NCBI RefSeq assembly: GCF_015694345.1
Contig: NZ_JADQDC010000008.1
Coordinates: forward strand, 140,263-204,262
DNA length: 64,000 bases
Direction of reading: 5' to 3'
Origin: Novosphingobium jiangmenense
GTDB taxonomy: Bacteria; Pseudomonadota; Alphaproteobacteria; Sphingomonadales; Sphingomonadaceae
The position numbers were made by a program, and so were the translations under genes. The notes under the pieces were generated by a model. It saw nothing but the letters and a program-made list of their open reading frames with translations. It had not been told where the DNA came from and did not search any database. Below are positions 26,012 to 36,690 of this stretch, in pieces. Position 1 is the stretch's first letter. Each line of letters starts with the position of its first letter.

Positions 26012-27334
26012 ATGGCTGATCTTTTCGCCCCGCCGCCACAGGACCGCCCGCCGCCCGAAGCCAGCGCCGAAGCGCCGCTGGCCGACCGGTTGCGTCCGCA
26101 TGACCTAAGCGAAGTGATCGGGCAGGACCACCTGACCGGCTCCGAAGGCGCGATCGGGCGCATGGTCGCGGCGGGCAAGCTGACCTCGATGATCCTGTGG
26201 GGTCCGCCGGGCACCGGCAAGACCAGCATTGCCCGTCTGCTCGCCGAGGCCGTCGGCATGCGCTACGTTGCGATCAGCGCGGTGTTCTCGGGCGTGGCTG
26301 ACCTCAAGAAGGCCTTCGCCGAAGCCGAAGCCATGGCGCTGGCAGGCAGGCGCACTCTGCTGTTCGTGGACGAGATTCACCGCTTCAACCGCGCACAGCA
26401 GGACGGCTTCCTGCCCTTCGTCGAGAACGGCACGGTCACGCTTGTCGGGGCGACGACCGAGAACCCCAGCTTCGCGCTCAACGCCGCACTGCTCAGCCGC
26501 GCGCAGGTGCTGATCCTGCACCGCCTCGATGCAGCAGCGCTCGGCACGCTGCTGGACCGCGCCGAGGACATCACCGGCCTGCGCCTGCCCCTCACTCCGC
26601 CCGCCCGAGAAGCGCTGGTCGCCTCGGCCGATGGTGACGGGCGCTTCCTGCTCAACCAGGCGGAGATGCTGTTCGACGTATCGCTGCCCGCGCCGCTCGA
26701 TCCCGAAGGGCTGGGCAAGTTCCTGATGCGGCGCGTGGCGGTCTACGACAAGGATCGCGAGGGGCACTACAACCTCATCTCGGCGCTGCACAAGGCGGTG
26801 CGCGGCTCCGATCCGCAGGCGGCGCTCTACTACATGGCGCGGATGCTGGTGGCCGGCGAAGAGCCGCTCTATGTGCTCCGGCGGCTGGTGCGCATGGCGG
26901 TGGAAGACATCGGCATGGCCGATCCGCAGGCGCTGGTGCAGTGCCTTGCCGCCAAGGATGCCTACGAATTCCTCGGCAGCCCCGAAGGCGAACTGGCGAT
27001 CGTGCAGGCCCTGCTCTACATCGCGACCGCGCCCAAATCGAACGCGGCCTACGTGGCGCACAAGGCGGCGTGGAAATCGGCCCGCGACACCGGCTCGCTG
27101 ATGCCGCCATCGAACATCCTCAACGCCCCGACCAAGCTGATGAAGGACATCGGCTACGGCAAGGGCTACCAGTACGACCACGATGCCGAGGACGGCTTTT
27201 CCGGCGCGAACTATTGGCCAGAAGGCATGACCCCGCAGACCTACTACGCGCCGGTCGAGCGCGGGTTCGAGCGGGAGGTGGCCAAGCGCCTTGAATGGTG
27301 GGACCGCAAGCGTCGCGAGCGCGGGGGCGAATGA
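26012..27334 (+). CDS. rarA: Replication-associated recombination protein A
   Basis: An AAA+ ATPase related to clamp loaders that acts at stalled replication forks. The 440 residues have Walker A GPPGTGKT (about 66-73), Walker B LLFVDEIHRFN, sensor 1 region GATTENPSFALN, and the C-terminal tetramerisation domain (RRLVRMAVEDIGMADPQAL region and PSNILNAPTKLMKDIGYGKGYQYDHD, quoted in part). ATG 26012 gives MADLFAPPP; an upstream ATG at 25976 would add 12 residues. Its TGA overlaps the ATG of the next gene. Confidence 0.96.
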   Translation: MADLFAPPPQDRPPPEASAEAPLADRLRPHDLSEVIGQDHLTGSEGAIGRMVAAGKLTSMILWGPPGTGKTSIARLLAEAVGMRYVAISAVFSGVADLKKAFAEAEAMALAGRRTLLFVDEIHRFNRAQQDGFLPFVENGTVTLVGATTENPSFALNAALLSRAQVLILHRLDAAALGTLLDRAEDITGLRLPLTPPAREALVASADGDGRFLLNQAEMLFDVSLPAPLDPEGLGKFLMRRVAVYDKDREGHYNLISALHKAVRGSDPQAALYYMARMLVAGEEPLYVLRRLVRMAVEDIGMADPQALVQCLAAKDAYEFLGSPEGELAIVQALLYIATAPKSNAAYVAHKAAWKSARDTGSLMPPSNILNAPTKLMKDIGYGKGYQYDHDAEDGFSGANYWPEGMTPQTYYAPVERGFEREVAKRLEWWDRKRRERGGE

Positions 27335-28203
27335 GTCCTGACCGCTTCGGCCATTTCATTGCCATTGATTGGTCTGGCGCGGCGGGAGAGCGGCACAAGG
27401 GCATCGCGCTGGCCATGGCCTCTCGCGGCAATGCCGCCCCGATGACCATCCGTCCGGGACACCGCTGGTCGCGCACCGAAGTGCTGGAGTACCTGCGCGA
27501 CGATCTGCCCGGCGACGCGCTCGTCGGCATGGATCTCGGCATCTCGTTGCCGTTCGCGGACCGCGGCGGGTTCTTTCCCGGATGGGCCGAAACGCCAGAA
27601 AATGCGCGTGAACTCTGGGCACTGATCGACGACATCTGCGCCGATGAGCCCCACCTCGGCGTCTCGGCGCTGGTCGATCACCCGGACCTCTCCGCCTACT
27701 TCCGCCGCCACGGTGGGCGGGAGGGCGCCCGGTTCGGCGGTGGTCAGGGAAGGTTCCGCGTCACCGAGGCGGCGCAGCGGCGGATGGGCTGCAAGCCCTA
27801 CTCCAACTTCAACCTCGTCGGCGCGGCACAAGTCGGCAAATCAAGCCTCTCGGGGATGCGCCTGCTGCATCGGCTGGAGGGACGAGCCAGCGTCTGGCCG
27901 GTAGACGGCTTGCCCGACAAGGGACCGGTCATCTGCGAAATCTACACGACGATCGCGGCGATGGCCGCAGGCCGCACGGCATCGCGATCAAAGATGCGCT
28001 CAGCCGCAGAACTGAACGAGGCACTGCACGCGCTCGGCTCTGCTCCGTCCGGTCTGGCGGGGCCGCTGGACGACCATACTTGCGACGCGCTGGTTACCGC
28101 TGCCTGGTTGAGAAACGCCGCGCAAGATCCCCGTCTCTGGCACCCGCGCGAACTTTCGGACGAAATTGCCCGCACCGAGGGCTGGACGTTCGGGGCCCAC
28201 TAA
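27331..28203 (+). CDS. RNase H-fold protein, DUF429-like
   Basis: 290 residues resembling the predicted RNase H-like nucleases of the DUF429 type. Acidic residues in the expected places are Asp13 (FIAIDWSGA), Asp68 (VGMDLGISLPFA), and Asp247/Asp248/Asp252 (DDHTCDALVTAAWL). Activity has not been settled for the family. The start ATG overlaps the rarA stop (ATGA), which implies co-translation with a replication-fork repair factor and suggests a nucleic-acid role; that is an inference. Confidence 0.75.
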   Translation: MSPDRFGHFIAIDWSGAAGERHKGIALAMASRGNAAPMTIRPGHRWSRTEVLEYLRDDLPGDALVGMDLGISLPFADRGGFFPGWAETPENARELWALIDDICADEPHLGVSALVDHPDLSAYFRRHGGREGARFGGGQGRFRVTEAAQRRMGCKPYSNFNLVGAAQVGKSSLSGMRLLHRLEGRASVWPVDGLPDKGPVICEIYTTIAAMAAGRTASRSKMRSAAELNEALHALGSAPSGLAGPLDDHTCDALVTAAWLRNAAQDPRLWHPRELSDEIARTEGWTFGAH

Positions 28204-28233
28204 CGCTAGGGAGCGCTACGCGCAGCGCGCAAC

Positions 28234-28309
<76 letters not shown>

Positions 28310-28315
28310 TTTCCC

Positions 28316-28549
28316 CTACCGATCATTCGCGGCAACGCGCGCGAGCGTGCGCTCGATGCGTTGCAGATGCTCTTCCTGAAGCGCTCTTATCTCGTGATAG
28401 AGTGTGGCGAGTTCCGGGGAATCGACCGCCGCCGCAAGGTCGGACAGCGTCAGGTCCGGCTGATCGGACATGCCGAATGCCTGGCGCAGGTGCGAGGCAA
28501 TCTCGCGCAAGCGCTGCGGATCGGTGTGCGGCATGATCGCTCCGGACAT
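28316..28549 (-). CDS. Small helical protein, unknown
   Basis: 77 residues, possibly 72 if ATG 28534 (MPHTDPQRL) is used. The sequence is hydrophilic and helical with a Leu-rich heptad pattern in the second half (LATLYHEIRALQEEHLQRIERTL). Codon use looks like neighbouring genes. It is a single gene convergent with the tRNA. I do not know a family for it. Confidence 0.5.
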   Translation of the reverse strand: MSGAIMPHTDPQRLREIASHLRQAFGMSDQPDLTLSDLAAAVDSPELATLYHEIRALQEEHLQRIERTLARVAANDR

Positions 28550-28698
28550 GGAGGAGCCATACCATAAGTTTGGCCGACAACGAATATTCTGGTGGCATCA
28601 CGGCTCATCCGTGGCCCGTTTCGGCTCGTCTCAAGGACATCTCGGAAGGTGTCCATTGCCACTGGCGCAAAGAATCGATGGGACTTCCCACTTCAAAT

Positions 28699-28718
28699 CT
28701 GGTATACAATGAAACCAG
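28699..28718 (+). promoter_or_regulatory. Possible operator/promoter of the hppD gene
   Basis: CTGGT and ACCAG arms around TATACAATGAA, 45-64 bp before the hppD start. TATACA could serve as a -10 box. The rest of the 213-bp gap from 28550 has nothing else that I recognise. Confidence 0.3.
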
Positions 28719-28762
28719 TTTGACGAAACGCAGCCTTGCCTGCGAGTCCATCGGAGATTCCA

Positions 28763-29881
28763 TTGAACCAGTCCCCAACCTCTGCCGACCTGTTCGAAAA
28801 CCCGCTGGGCCTCGACGGGTTCGAGTTCATCGAGTTCTCTGCGCCCGACGCCGGCAGCCTGGAACCGGTGTTCGAGCGGATGGGCTTTACCCATATCGCC
28901 AATCATCGCTCCAAGGCCGTGCAGCTGTGGCGGCAGGGCGGGATCAACCTGATCGCCAACTACGAACCGCGCAGCCCGGCTGCCTACTTCGCCGCCGAGC
29001 ATGGTCCTTCGGCCTGCGGCATGGGCTGGCGGGTGCGCAATGCGGCCAAGGCCTATGCCACGGCACTTGAACGCGGTGCCGAGCCGGTCGAGGTGCGCAC
29101 CGGGCCGATGGAACTGCGCCTGCCCGCGATCCGCGGCATCGGCGGATCGATCATCTACCTGATCGACCGCTATGAAGGTGCGCCGCAGGGCGACCTGTCG
29201 ATCTATGACATCGATTTCGAGTACCTGCCCGGCGTCGATCGCCACCCGGTCGGCGCGGGCTTCCACACCATCGATCACCTCACGCACAACGTCTATGGCG
29301 GGCGCATGGCGCACTGGGCGGCGTTCTACGAGCGCGTGTTCGGCTTCCGCGAGATCCGCTACTTCGACATCAAGGGCGAATATACCGGACTCACCAGCCG
29401 CGCCATGACCGCGCCCGACGGCAAGATCCGCATCCCGCTCAACGAGGAAGCAAAAGCCGGCGGCGGCCAGATCGAGGAATTCCTGCGGGCCTACAATGGC
29501 GAGGGCATCCAGCATATCGCCTTTGCCTGTGACGACCTGATCGGCGGATGGGATCGTCTCAAGGCGACCGGCACGCCCTTCATGTCGCCCCCGCCCGACA
29601 CCTATTACGAGATGCTCGACGAGCGCCTGCCCGGCCATGGCGAGCCGGTGGATGAACTGAAGTCGCGCGGCATCCTGCTCGATGGCTCGACCGAGGCCAA
29701 CGACCCGCGCCTGCTGCTGCAAATCTTCTCCGAAACCCAGATCGGCCCGGTATTCTTCGAATTCATCCAGCGCAAGAAGGACGAAGGTTTTGGCGAAGGC
29801 AACTTCACCGCACTGTTCCAGTCGATGGAGCGGGACCAGATGCGCCGGGGCGTCCTGAAAGTCGAGGAGACGGCGGAATGA
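28763..29881 (+). CDS. hppD: 4-hydroxyphenylpyruvate dioxygenase
   Basis: A non-haem Fe(II) enzyme that turns 4-hydroxyphenylpyruvate into homogentisate in tyrosine breakdown. Two VOC halves are visible; the iron ligands are expected at His in DHLTHNV (about residue 177), His in IQHIAFAC (about 255) and Glu in FFEFIQRK (about 334). I set the start at TTG 28763 ([16 protein letters not shown]), since CGGAGA lies five bases before it; a TTG at 28736 has no such site. The TGA overlaps the start of the next VOC gene. Homogentisate dioxygenase is not in the window. Confidence 0.93.
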   Translation: MNQSPTSADLFENPLGLDGFEFIEFSAPDAGSLEPVFERMGFTHIANHRSKAVQLWRQGGINLIANYEPRSPAAYFAAEHGPSACGMGWRVRNAAKAYATALERGAEPVEVRTGPMELRLPAIRGIGGSIIYLIDRYEGAPQGDLSIYDIDFEYLPGVDRHPVGAGFHTIDHLTHNVYGGRMAHWAAFYERVFGFREIRYFDIKGEYTGLTSRAMTAPDGKIRIPLNEEAKAGGGQIEEFLRAYNGEGIQHIAFACDDLIGGWDRLKATGTPFMSPPPDTYYEMLDERLPGHGEPVDELKSRGILLDGSTEANDPRLLLQIFSETQIGPVFFEFIQRKKDEGFGEGNFTALFQSMERDQMRRGVLKVEETAE

Positions 29882-30420
29882 TCCCGCAGATCAAGCGCAT
29901 CCACCACGTCGCCTATCGCTGCCGCGACGCCAAGGAGACCGTCGCGTGGTACGAGCGCGTGATGGGCATGCGCTACACCACCGCCTTCGCCGAGGACAAG
30001 GTGCCCTCGACCGGCGAGGACGATCCCTACATGCACGTCTTCCTCGATTGCGGCGGGGGCAATGTGCTGGCCTTCTTCGAGCTGCCCAACCAGCCCGAGA
30101 TGGGCAAGGACCCGAACACCCCGGCATGGGTGCAGCATCTGGCGTTCGAGGTGGAGGACGAGGCGGCATTGCAGGCGGCCAAGGCGCATCTCGAGGCCGA
30201 GGGCATCGAAGTGCTTGGCCCCACCTACCACGGCATCTTCCGCTCGATCTATTTCTTCGATCCCAATGGCCACCGTCTGGAACTGGCCTGCAACATCGGC
30301 ACCGCAGAGCAATATGCCGAACTGGCCGACCTTGCGCCGGTGATGCTCGAGGAATGGAGCCAGACCAAGCGCGCGCCGCGCCACGCCGAGTGGCTGCACA
30401 AGGACCCCGCTATCGCGTAG
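29878..30420 (+). CDS. VOC-superfamily (glyoxalase/dioxygenase fold) protein
   Basis: A 180-residue protein with two beta-alpha-beta-beta-beta modules: [24 protein letters not shown] at the N-terminus (quoted in part: HHVAYRCRD), [14 protein letters not shown] and [16 protein letters not shown]. Possible metal ligands are His11, His near residue 82 and Glu near 136. Translation is coupled with hppD (ATGA overlap), so a role in aromatic amino-acid breakdown is likely. The exact reaction is unknown. Confidence 0.82.
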   Translation: MIPQIKRIHHVAYRCRDAKETVAWYERVMGMRYTTAFAEDKVPSTGEDDPYMHVFLDCGGGNVLAFFELPNQPEMGKDPNTPAWVQHLAFEVEDEAALQAAKAHLEAEGIEVLGPTYHGIFRSIYFFDPNGHRLELACNIGTAEQYAELADLAPVMLEEWSQTKRAPRHAEWLHKDPAIA

Positions 30421-31309
30421 CCCGAGCCCGCAGTTCGTCGAGCACCACGCGGAACGCGGGCGAGTGGTTGCGGCGGTTGGGATAGTAGAGGTGGTGTCCG
30501 GCAAATGGCGGGCACCAGTCCTCCAGCACGCGGACCAGCCGCCCCGTCGCGACATGCCCCAGCAGGGCCTGGTCCTCGATCACGCAGGCGAGGCCATGGC
30601 CGCCGAGCGCGGCGTTGATCGCCATCGCGCTGTCGTTGACGACGACCGGCCCGCCCACGCGCACGTTGAGCGCCTGGCCGTCGCGCTCGAACTCCCAGGC
30701 ATAGAGATTGCCGCGCGTGGCCATGCGCAGGTTGATGCAGCGATGGGCGGTGAGCTCGCGCGGGGTCTGCGGCACCGGATGCTGTGCGAAGTAGGCTGGC
30801 GATCCGACCACGGCGAGGCGCAGATCGGGGCCGATGCGGACAGCAATCATGTCCTTCTCGACGCTCTCGCCAAGGCGCACCCCGGCATCGAAACGATCAG
30901 TCACGATGTCGGTCAGGGCACCGTCGATCGACAGTTCGACCTCGATGTCAGGGTAACGCGACAGCACGGCATCGACCGCAGGCCAGAGCAGCGTTTCGGC
31001 CGCATGGCGACTGGTGGTGATGCGCACCAGTCCGGCCGGCGTCCCCCGGAACGCCGCCAGCGCTTCGAGCGAGCCACGGATGTCGCCGAGAGCGGGGAGC
31101 AAGGTCGCCAGCAGGGTTTCTCCTGCCTCGGTCGGGCTGACGCTGCGGGTGGTCCGCGCAAGCAGGCGCAGGCCAAGCTGCTCCTCAAGCCTGCGCATGG
31201 CATTGCTCACCGCCGATTGCGACGTCGACAGACGCGCAGCAGCGCGGGTGAAGCTGCGTTCTTCCGCCACGGCGACAAACACCGCCAGATCACCGAGGGC
31301 GTCGCGCAC
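30410..31309 (-). CDS. LysR-family transcriptional regulator
   Basis: 299 residues: N-terminal winged helix (FVAVAEERSFTRAAARLSTSQSAVSNAM, quoted in part) followed by a two-lobed effector-binding domain. It is divergent from the aldo/keto reductase gene with 122 bp between and most likely controls that gene and itself. A GGTT-N8-AACC motif at 31331-31346 is a candidate site. GTG start 31309 follows GGAT. It is convergent with the VOC gene, with an 11-bp overlap of the 3' ends. Confidence 0.92.
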   Translation of the reverse strand: MRDALGDLAVFVAVAEERSFTRAAARLSTSQSAVSNAMRRLEEQLGLRLLARTTRSVSPTEAGETLLATLLPALGDIRGSLEALAAFRGTPAGLVRITTSRHAAETLLWPAVDAVLSRYPDIEVELSIDGALTDIVTDRFDAGVRLGESVEKDMIAVRIGPDLRLAVVGSPAYFAQHPVPQTPRELTAHRCINLRMATRGNLYAWEFERDGQALNVRVGGPVVVNDSAMAINAALGGHGLACVIEDQALLGHVATGRLVRVLEDWCPPFAGHHLYYPNRRNHSPAFRVVLDELRARATR

Positions 31310-31350
31310 GATTTATCCGATTGCAATATAGGTTCATGTCGAAACCATGA

Positions 31351-32427
<1,077 letters not shown>

Positions 32428-32447
32428 GCGAGAGGATTCCAAGGGGC

Positions 32448-32969
32448 ATGACCAAGATCGTCGTCAACGGGCAGCAGCGCGAGGTGAAGGCCTCGCCGGA
32501 CACTCCGCTGCTCTATGTGCTGCGCAACGAACTGGGCGTGATGGGCGTCAAGTTCGGGTGCGGGCTCGCGCAGTGCGGCGCCTGTTCGGTCCTGCTCGGC
32601 GACGAGGAAGTGCGCGCCTGCGTCACGCCGGTCGCGGCGGTCGAAGGCAAGCCGGTGACCACGGTTGACGGCCTGCCTGCGCGCTGGGCCGAGAAGAAGG
32701 GCCTCGCCCCCGATCCGCAGCGCCTCCACCCGGTCCAGCAGGCCTGGGTCGACGAACAGGTGCCGCAGTGCGGGATCTGCCAGTTCGGCATGATGATCAA
32801 GGTCACGGAATTGCTCGAGGCGAACCCCAAGCCGACCGACGCAGACATCCGTGAGGCACTGACCAGCTCCGGCCCCTCGCCCCACCTCTGCCGTTGCGGC
32901 AGCTACGCAGCCATCCTCGAAGGCGCGCACCGCGCAGCGAAGCTGATGGCCGAAGGAGGCGCAGCATGA
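32448..32969 (+). CDS. [2Fe-2S] subunit of a xanthine-oxidase-family molybdenum hydroxylase
   Basis: 173 residues carrying two [2Fe-2S] clusters. The plant-ferredoxin-type cluster is bound by CGLAQCGACSVLL with a further Cys near residue 59; the helical cluster by QCGICQFGMM and HLCRCGSY. This is the small subunit of isoquinoline-1-oxidoreductase-like enzymes. The gene overlaps the large subunit (ATGA). No FAD subunit gene is present, so electrons probably pass to a cytochrome rather than NAD+. Confidence 0.93.
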   Translation: MTKIVVNGQQREVKASPDTPLLYVLRNELGVMGVKFGCGLAQCGACSVLLGDEEVRACVTPVAAVEGKPVTTVDGLPARWAEKKGLAPDPQRLHPVQQAWVDEQVPQCGICQFGMMIKVTELLEANPKPTDADIREALTSSGPSPHLCRCGSYAAILEGAHRAAKLMAEGGAA

Positions 32970-35278
32970 GCGCGACGCTCGACTTTCACGGCGCCCGCCT
33001 TTCGCGCCGCGCGTTCATCGGGACCGGCGGAGCGCTCGCCGTGGCGGTCAGCCTGCCGGTCAAGTCTGCGGCGGCCGCTGCGCCCGCATCGCTCGATGCC
33101 GCAACCCCCGCCAGCTGGATCGAACTCAAGGCCGACGGCACGGTCACCATCCGCACCGGAAAGTGCGATTTCGGCCAGAGCAGCGTCAACACCGCCTATC
33201 GCCAGATCGTCGCCGAAGAACTGTGCGTCCCGCTCTCGGCGATGACCACCGTCATCACCGGCGATACTGATCGCACGCCCGATGGCGGCGGCACGTTCTG
33301 GCTGCTGGGCTATGTCCAGAACCTGCGCAAGGTTGCCGCCTACATGCGCGAAGCCGCGCTCGAACTGGCCGCAGGCAAGCTTGGCGTCGACCGCAAGGCC
33401 TTGAGCGTGAAGGACGGCGTGATCTCGGGCGGCGGCAAGGCGATCAGCTATGCCGATCTCGTCAAGGGACAGGATCTCAAGCTGACGATCCCGGTCGAGG
33501 GCGAACTGACCAGCCCGATGGGCCTCACGGTCAAGGGCGAACCGCCGATGAAGCCGGTGTCGGAATACACCATCATCGGCAAACCCTCGGCCAACCCGAT
33601 GACCCGGCCAAAGGTCTCGGGCGAAGCGGTCTGGGTCGGTGACGTCAAGCTGCCGGGCATGCTCCACGCCCGCGCGATCCACCCGGCAACGCTCGGCTCG
33701 AAGCTGGTCAAGGCCGGCAAGCTTGATGGTGCGCAGTTCCCGGGCGCGCGACTGGTGACGATCGGCAACCTGCTCGCCGTGGTCTCGCCCGACGAGTGGG
33801 AAGCCGTGCAGGCGGCGCAGGCCGTCGCCGCCGAAACCAGGTGGAGCGACTGGCAGGGCCTGCCCGGCCATGAAGGGCTGGCAGACCATCTGCGCTCGAA
33901 GGCCGACTGGACCACGTTCCCGTCACGCAATGGCGCGGCCAACAAGGGCGAGCCGGAAAAGGTGCCTGCCGCGCGCGAGCACAAGGCATCGTACTTCTTG
34001 CCCTATCACAAGCACGCCCCGATCAGCCCGATGGTGACGCTGGCCGATTACCGCCCGGACGGCTCGGTCACGCTGCACACCCTCAGCCAGAACCCGCAGC
34101 ACCTGCGACACATGATCGCCAAGATGCTGAGCGTCGGCGAGGACAAGGTGGTGGTCCGCACCTATCCCGGTTCGGGCCACTACGGCCGCTCCAACGGTGG
34201 CAGCGCAGGAAGCGAGGACGAAGCCGTTCTCCTTTCGCGCGAACTGGGCCGGCCGGTGCGCGTCCAGTGGATGCGCGCTGACGAGATGCAGTGGACCACG
34301 CAATCCTCCTGCGCGCTCGCCGACATCGCGATCAAGCTCGACAAGGATGGCCGCATTGCAGGCTACGCCGCCGAACATCGCGTACCGCCGATGCAGGATG
34401 ACCGCCTTGTCGGTGCGATCCTTGCAGGCCTGCCGGTGATCGATTCCCCTGCCCCGGTCACCAAGGACCTTTTCCAGAACGGCGTCAACGAGATGCAGGA
34501 CATCTGGGTCTACGCCAACGTGCCCGCTGTCCGCGAAAAGGCGATGAGCACTTGGCAGATCGGCGAGAAGGAATCGCCGATCGCAGTGGGCCTGCGTGAC
34601 CATTCGATGCGCACGCCGATCCAGTTCCAGCAGAACTTCCCGCGCGAACTGGCGATGAGCGAGGCCGCGATGCTGGCGGGCAAGGACGCGCTGCAGTTCC
34701 GGCTCGACCACGTCACCGAACCGCGCTTCAAGGCGATCATCGAGAAGCTGCGAGCCGAGTCCGGGTGGGACAGCCGTCCCTCGCCCGCTCCCGGCGCGCG
34801 CGCCAGCGGCCAGGGCGTGGTCAAGGGCCGCGGCATGTCGATCATGCTGCGCGACAACGGCTACTGGGCCTGCGCCGCGCACGTTGCGGTCACGCCGGAG
34901 ACCGGTGAGGTCAAGGTCGAGCGGATGACGATGGTTGCCGACGTCGGCATCGTCATCAATCCGCTGCAGTTGCGCCGCCAGATCCAGGCGGGCTGCCTGA
35001 TGGGCGTCAGCCAGGCGCTGCACGAGGAAGTCAGCTTCGATCAGAGTGCGATCACCGCGGCCGACTGGGCGAGCTACCCGATCCTGACCATGGCCGAAGC
35101 GCCCGAAATCAAAGTGGTGTTCGAAACCAATCTTGCTGCGGGCAATTACGGCCAGGGTTCGGAAAGCGCCAACGCGCTGGCAGGCCCGGCGATAGCAGCA
35201 GCCGTGCTCGACGCCACCGGCAAACCGGTACGCCGCCTGCCGCTTCGACCGGAATACGTCAAAGAGGCGCTGGCCTGA
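32966..35278 (+). CDS. Molybdopterin-binding large subunit, isoquinoline-1-oxidoreductase/aldehyde-oxidase type
   Basis: 770 residues with a twin-arginine export signal (SRRAFIGTGGALAVAVSL), so the enzyme works in the periplasm. Two molybdopterin-binding regions follow, with the C-terminal GQGSESANALAGPAIAAA where the Glu aligns with the base of xanthine dehydrogenase (GxGE); there is one extra residue between G and E. Substrate is unknown (an N-heterocycle or aldehyde is likely for the family). It pairs with the [2Fe-2S] gene just before it. A MocA-like or XdhC maturation gene is not in the window. Confidence 0.92.
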   Translation: MSATLDFHGARLSRRAFIGTGGALAVAVSLPVKSAAAAAPASLDAATPASWIELKADGTVTIRTGKCDFGQSSVNTAYRQIVAEELCVPLSAMTTVITGDTDRTPDGGGTFWLLGYVQNLRKVAAYMREAALELAAGKLGVDRKALSVKDGVISGGGKAISYADLVKGQDLKLTIPVEGELTSPMGLTVKGEPPMKPVSEYTIIGKPSANPMTRPKVSGEAVWVGDVKLPGMLHARAIHPATLGSKLVKAGKLDGAQFPGARLVTIGNLLAVVSPDEWEAVQAAQAVAAETRWSDWQGLPGHEGLADHLRSKADWTTFPSRNGAANKGEPEKVPAAREHKASYFLPYHKHAPISPMVTLADYRPDGSVTLHTLSQNPQHLRHMIAKMLSVGEDKVVVRTYPGSGHYGRSNGGSAGSEDEAVLLSRELGRPVRVQWMRADEMQWTTQSSCALADIAIKLDKDGRIAGYAAEHRVPPMQDDRLVGAILAGLPVIDSPAPVTKDLFQNGVNEMQDIWVYANVPAVREKAMSTWQIGEKESPIAVGLRDHSMRTPIQFQQNFPRELAMSEAAMLAGKDALQFRLDHVTEPRFKAIIEKLRAESGWDSRPSPAPGARASGQGVVKGRGMSIMLRDNGYWACAAHVAVTPETGEVKVERMTMVADVGIVINPLQLRRQIQAGCLMGVSQALHEEVSFDQSAITAADWASYPILTMAEAPEIKVVFETNLAAGNYGQGSESANALAGPAIAAAVLDATGKPVRRLPLRPEYVKEALA

Positions 35279-35281
35279 AAG

Positions 35282-36616
35282 CTAGATCGAGTTCCTTCGC
35301 GCGATCGAGCCCAGCACTTCGGCGCTGGGCTTCGCCGTGCGCTTGAAGGTTTCGCGGTCGAACCAGTGCAGGCCGAAGCGGTGGTGATAGCCAAAGCCCC
35401 ACTCGAAGTTGTCGATCAGCGACCAGTGGAAGTAGCCGCGCACCGGCACGCCATCGTCCATCGCGCGCTTCAGGTCCGCGAGTGCGGCAGGGATCAACCA
35501 CTGGCGCAGGGCATCGTCGTCTGAATTGACGCCGTGCTCGGTGACATAGACCGGCAGCTTGGTCACCTCGTAGGCATACCGGACCGCGCCCGCCAGCGAC
35601 CCCGGCCAGACTTCCGCGCCTCCGGTGTTGCGCTTCGCATCGGCAGGCGGCGGCAGCGCGCCCTTGTCGTTCCACACCTTGCGCTCGTAGTTCTGTACGC
35701 CGACGAATTCGCAAGTGTCGCGCGCCAGGCGCAGCCACTCGTTGTAGTAACGCTCGCGGATCTGGTCGCGCATCGAGTTCCTGCCGACCGCCTGATCATC
35801 GATCATCGCGAGGCTCACGCCCACAGGCAGGTCGGGCCGCACCGCCTTGATCGCGGCTAGGCCACGGCGATGGCCTTCCATCATGTTGGCGCGGTAGGTC
35901 TTCGGGTCCTTGATGTAGAGCGAGACGCCCGGCGTATAGAGCGGCACGCCGAGCTGCTTTGCAGCGGCTTCCTGCGTCGCCTTGTCGCCCGCCACCAGTT
36001 GCGGCGGCAGGATCTCGCCGATCACGCCCGCAAGGTTCGGCTCGTTGAGCGTGGTCGCCAGTTCGATGCCCGAAGCCAGATGCCGTGCAGCACGATCGCA
36101 GAAGCGCGCGAACAGTGCGGGCGATTCCGGATTGTGCCAGCCGCCCTTGGCTGCGAACCAGCGCGGGGTGGTGAAGTGGTTGAAGGTGACGACCGGCTTG
36201 AGGCCACGCGCCCGACACCCTTCGATCATCGCCTTGTAGTGATCGAGCATGGCGTTGGAGAAATGCCCCTCGTCCGGCTCGATCCGCGCCCATTCCAGGC
36301 TGAAGCGATAGGAATTGAGGCCCATCCCCTTCACGAGGTCCAGATCGACCGGCCACAACTCGAAACTGTTGGCCGCATCGCCCGAGCGCTCGGCGAAGAT
36401 CGTGCCGGGGACATTCTCGATCACCCACAGGTCGGCATTGAGGTTGTTGCCTTCGATCTGGTGCGCGGCGGTGGCGGCGCCCCACAGGAAGCCCTCGGGG
36501 AATTCGGGATCGAGCGGTTTGATCTTCGCTGCTCGCGCCGCTGCAAGACCGGGAGCGATCGCAACCGATGCACCGAGAGCTGCTACCGACGTCAGGAGGG
36601 TGCGACGATCAATCAT
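35282..36616 (-). CDS. Glycoside hydrolase family 1 beta-glucosidase, exported
   Basis: 444 residues with a signal sequence (IDRRTLLTSVAALGASVAIA, twin-arginine-like RR). The GH1 core reads GFLWGAATAAHQIEG, the acid/base in TLNEPN (about residue 190) and the nucleophile in TEHG (about 355), with the C-terminal WSLIDNFEWGFGY. It should release glucose or related sugars from beta-glucosides in the periplasm. The TonB receptor just upstream on the same strand probably brings in the glycoside. GGAG lies six bases before ATG 36616. Confidence 0.95.
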   Translation of the reverse strand: MIDRRTLLTSVAALGASVAIAPGLAAARAAKIKPLDPEFPEGFLWGAATAAHQIEGNNLNADLWVIENVPGTIFAERSGDAANSFELWPVDLDLVKGMGLNSYRFSLEWARIEPDEGHFSNAMLDHYKAMIEGCRARGLKPVVTFNHFTTPRWFAAKGGWHNPESPALFARFCDRAARHLASGIELATTLNEPNLAGVIGEILPPQLVAGDKATQEAAAKQLGVPLYTPGVSLYIKDPKTYRANMMEGHRRGLAAIKAVRPDLPVGVSLAMIDDQAVGRNSMRDQIRERYYNEWLRLARDTCEFVGVQNYERKVWNDKGALPPPADAKRNTGGAEVWPGSLAGAVRYAYEVTKLPVYVTEHGVNSDDDALRQWLIPAALADLKRAMDDGVPVRGYFHWSLIDNFEWGFGYHHRFGLHWFDRETFKRTAKPSAEVLGSIARRNSI

Positions 36617-36690
36617 GCTTCACTCCGGTTCCGTGCAAGCTAGCAGAAATAAACGGGGCCGCCACCCGAAGGCAGGGGCCCCTCAATGCA

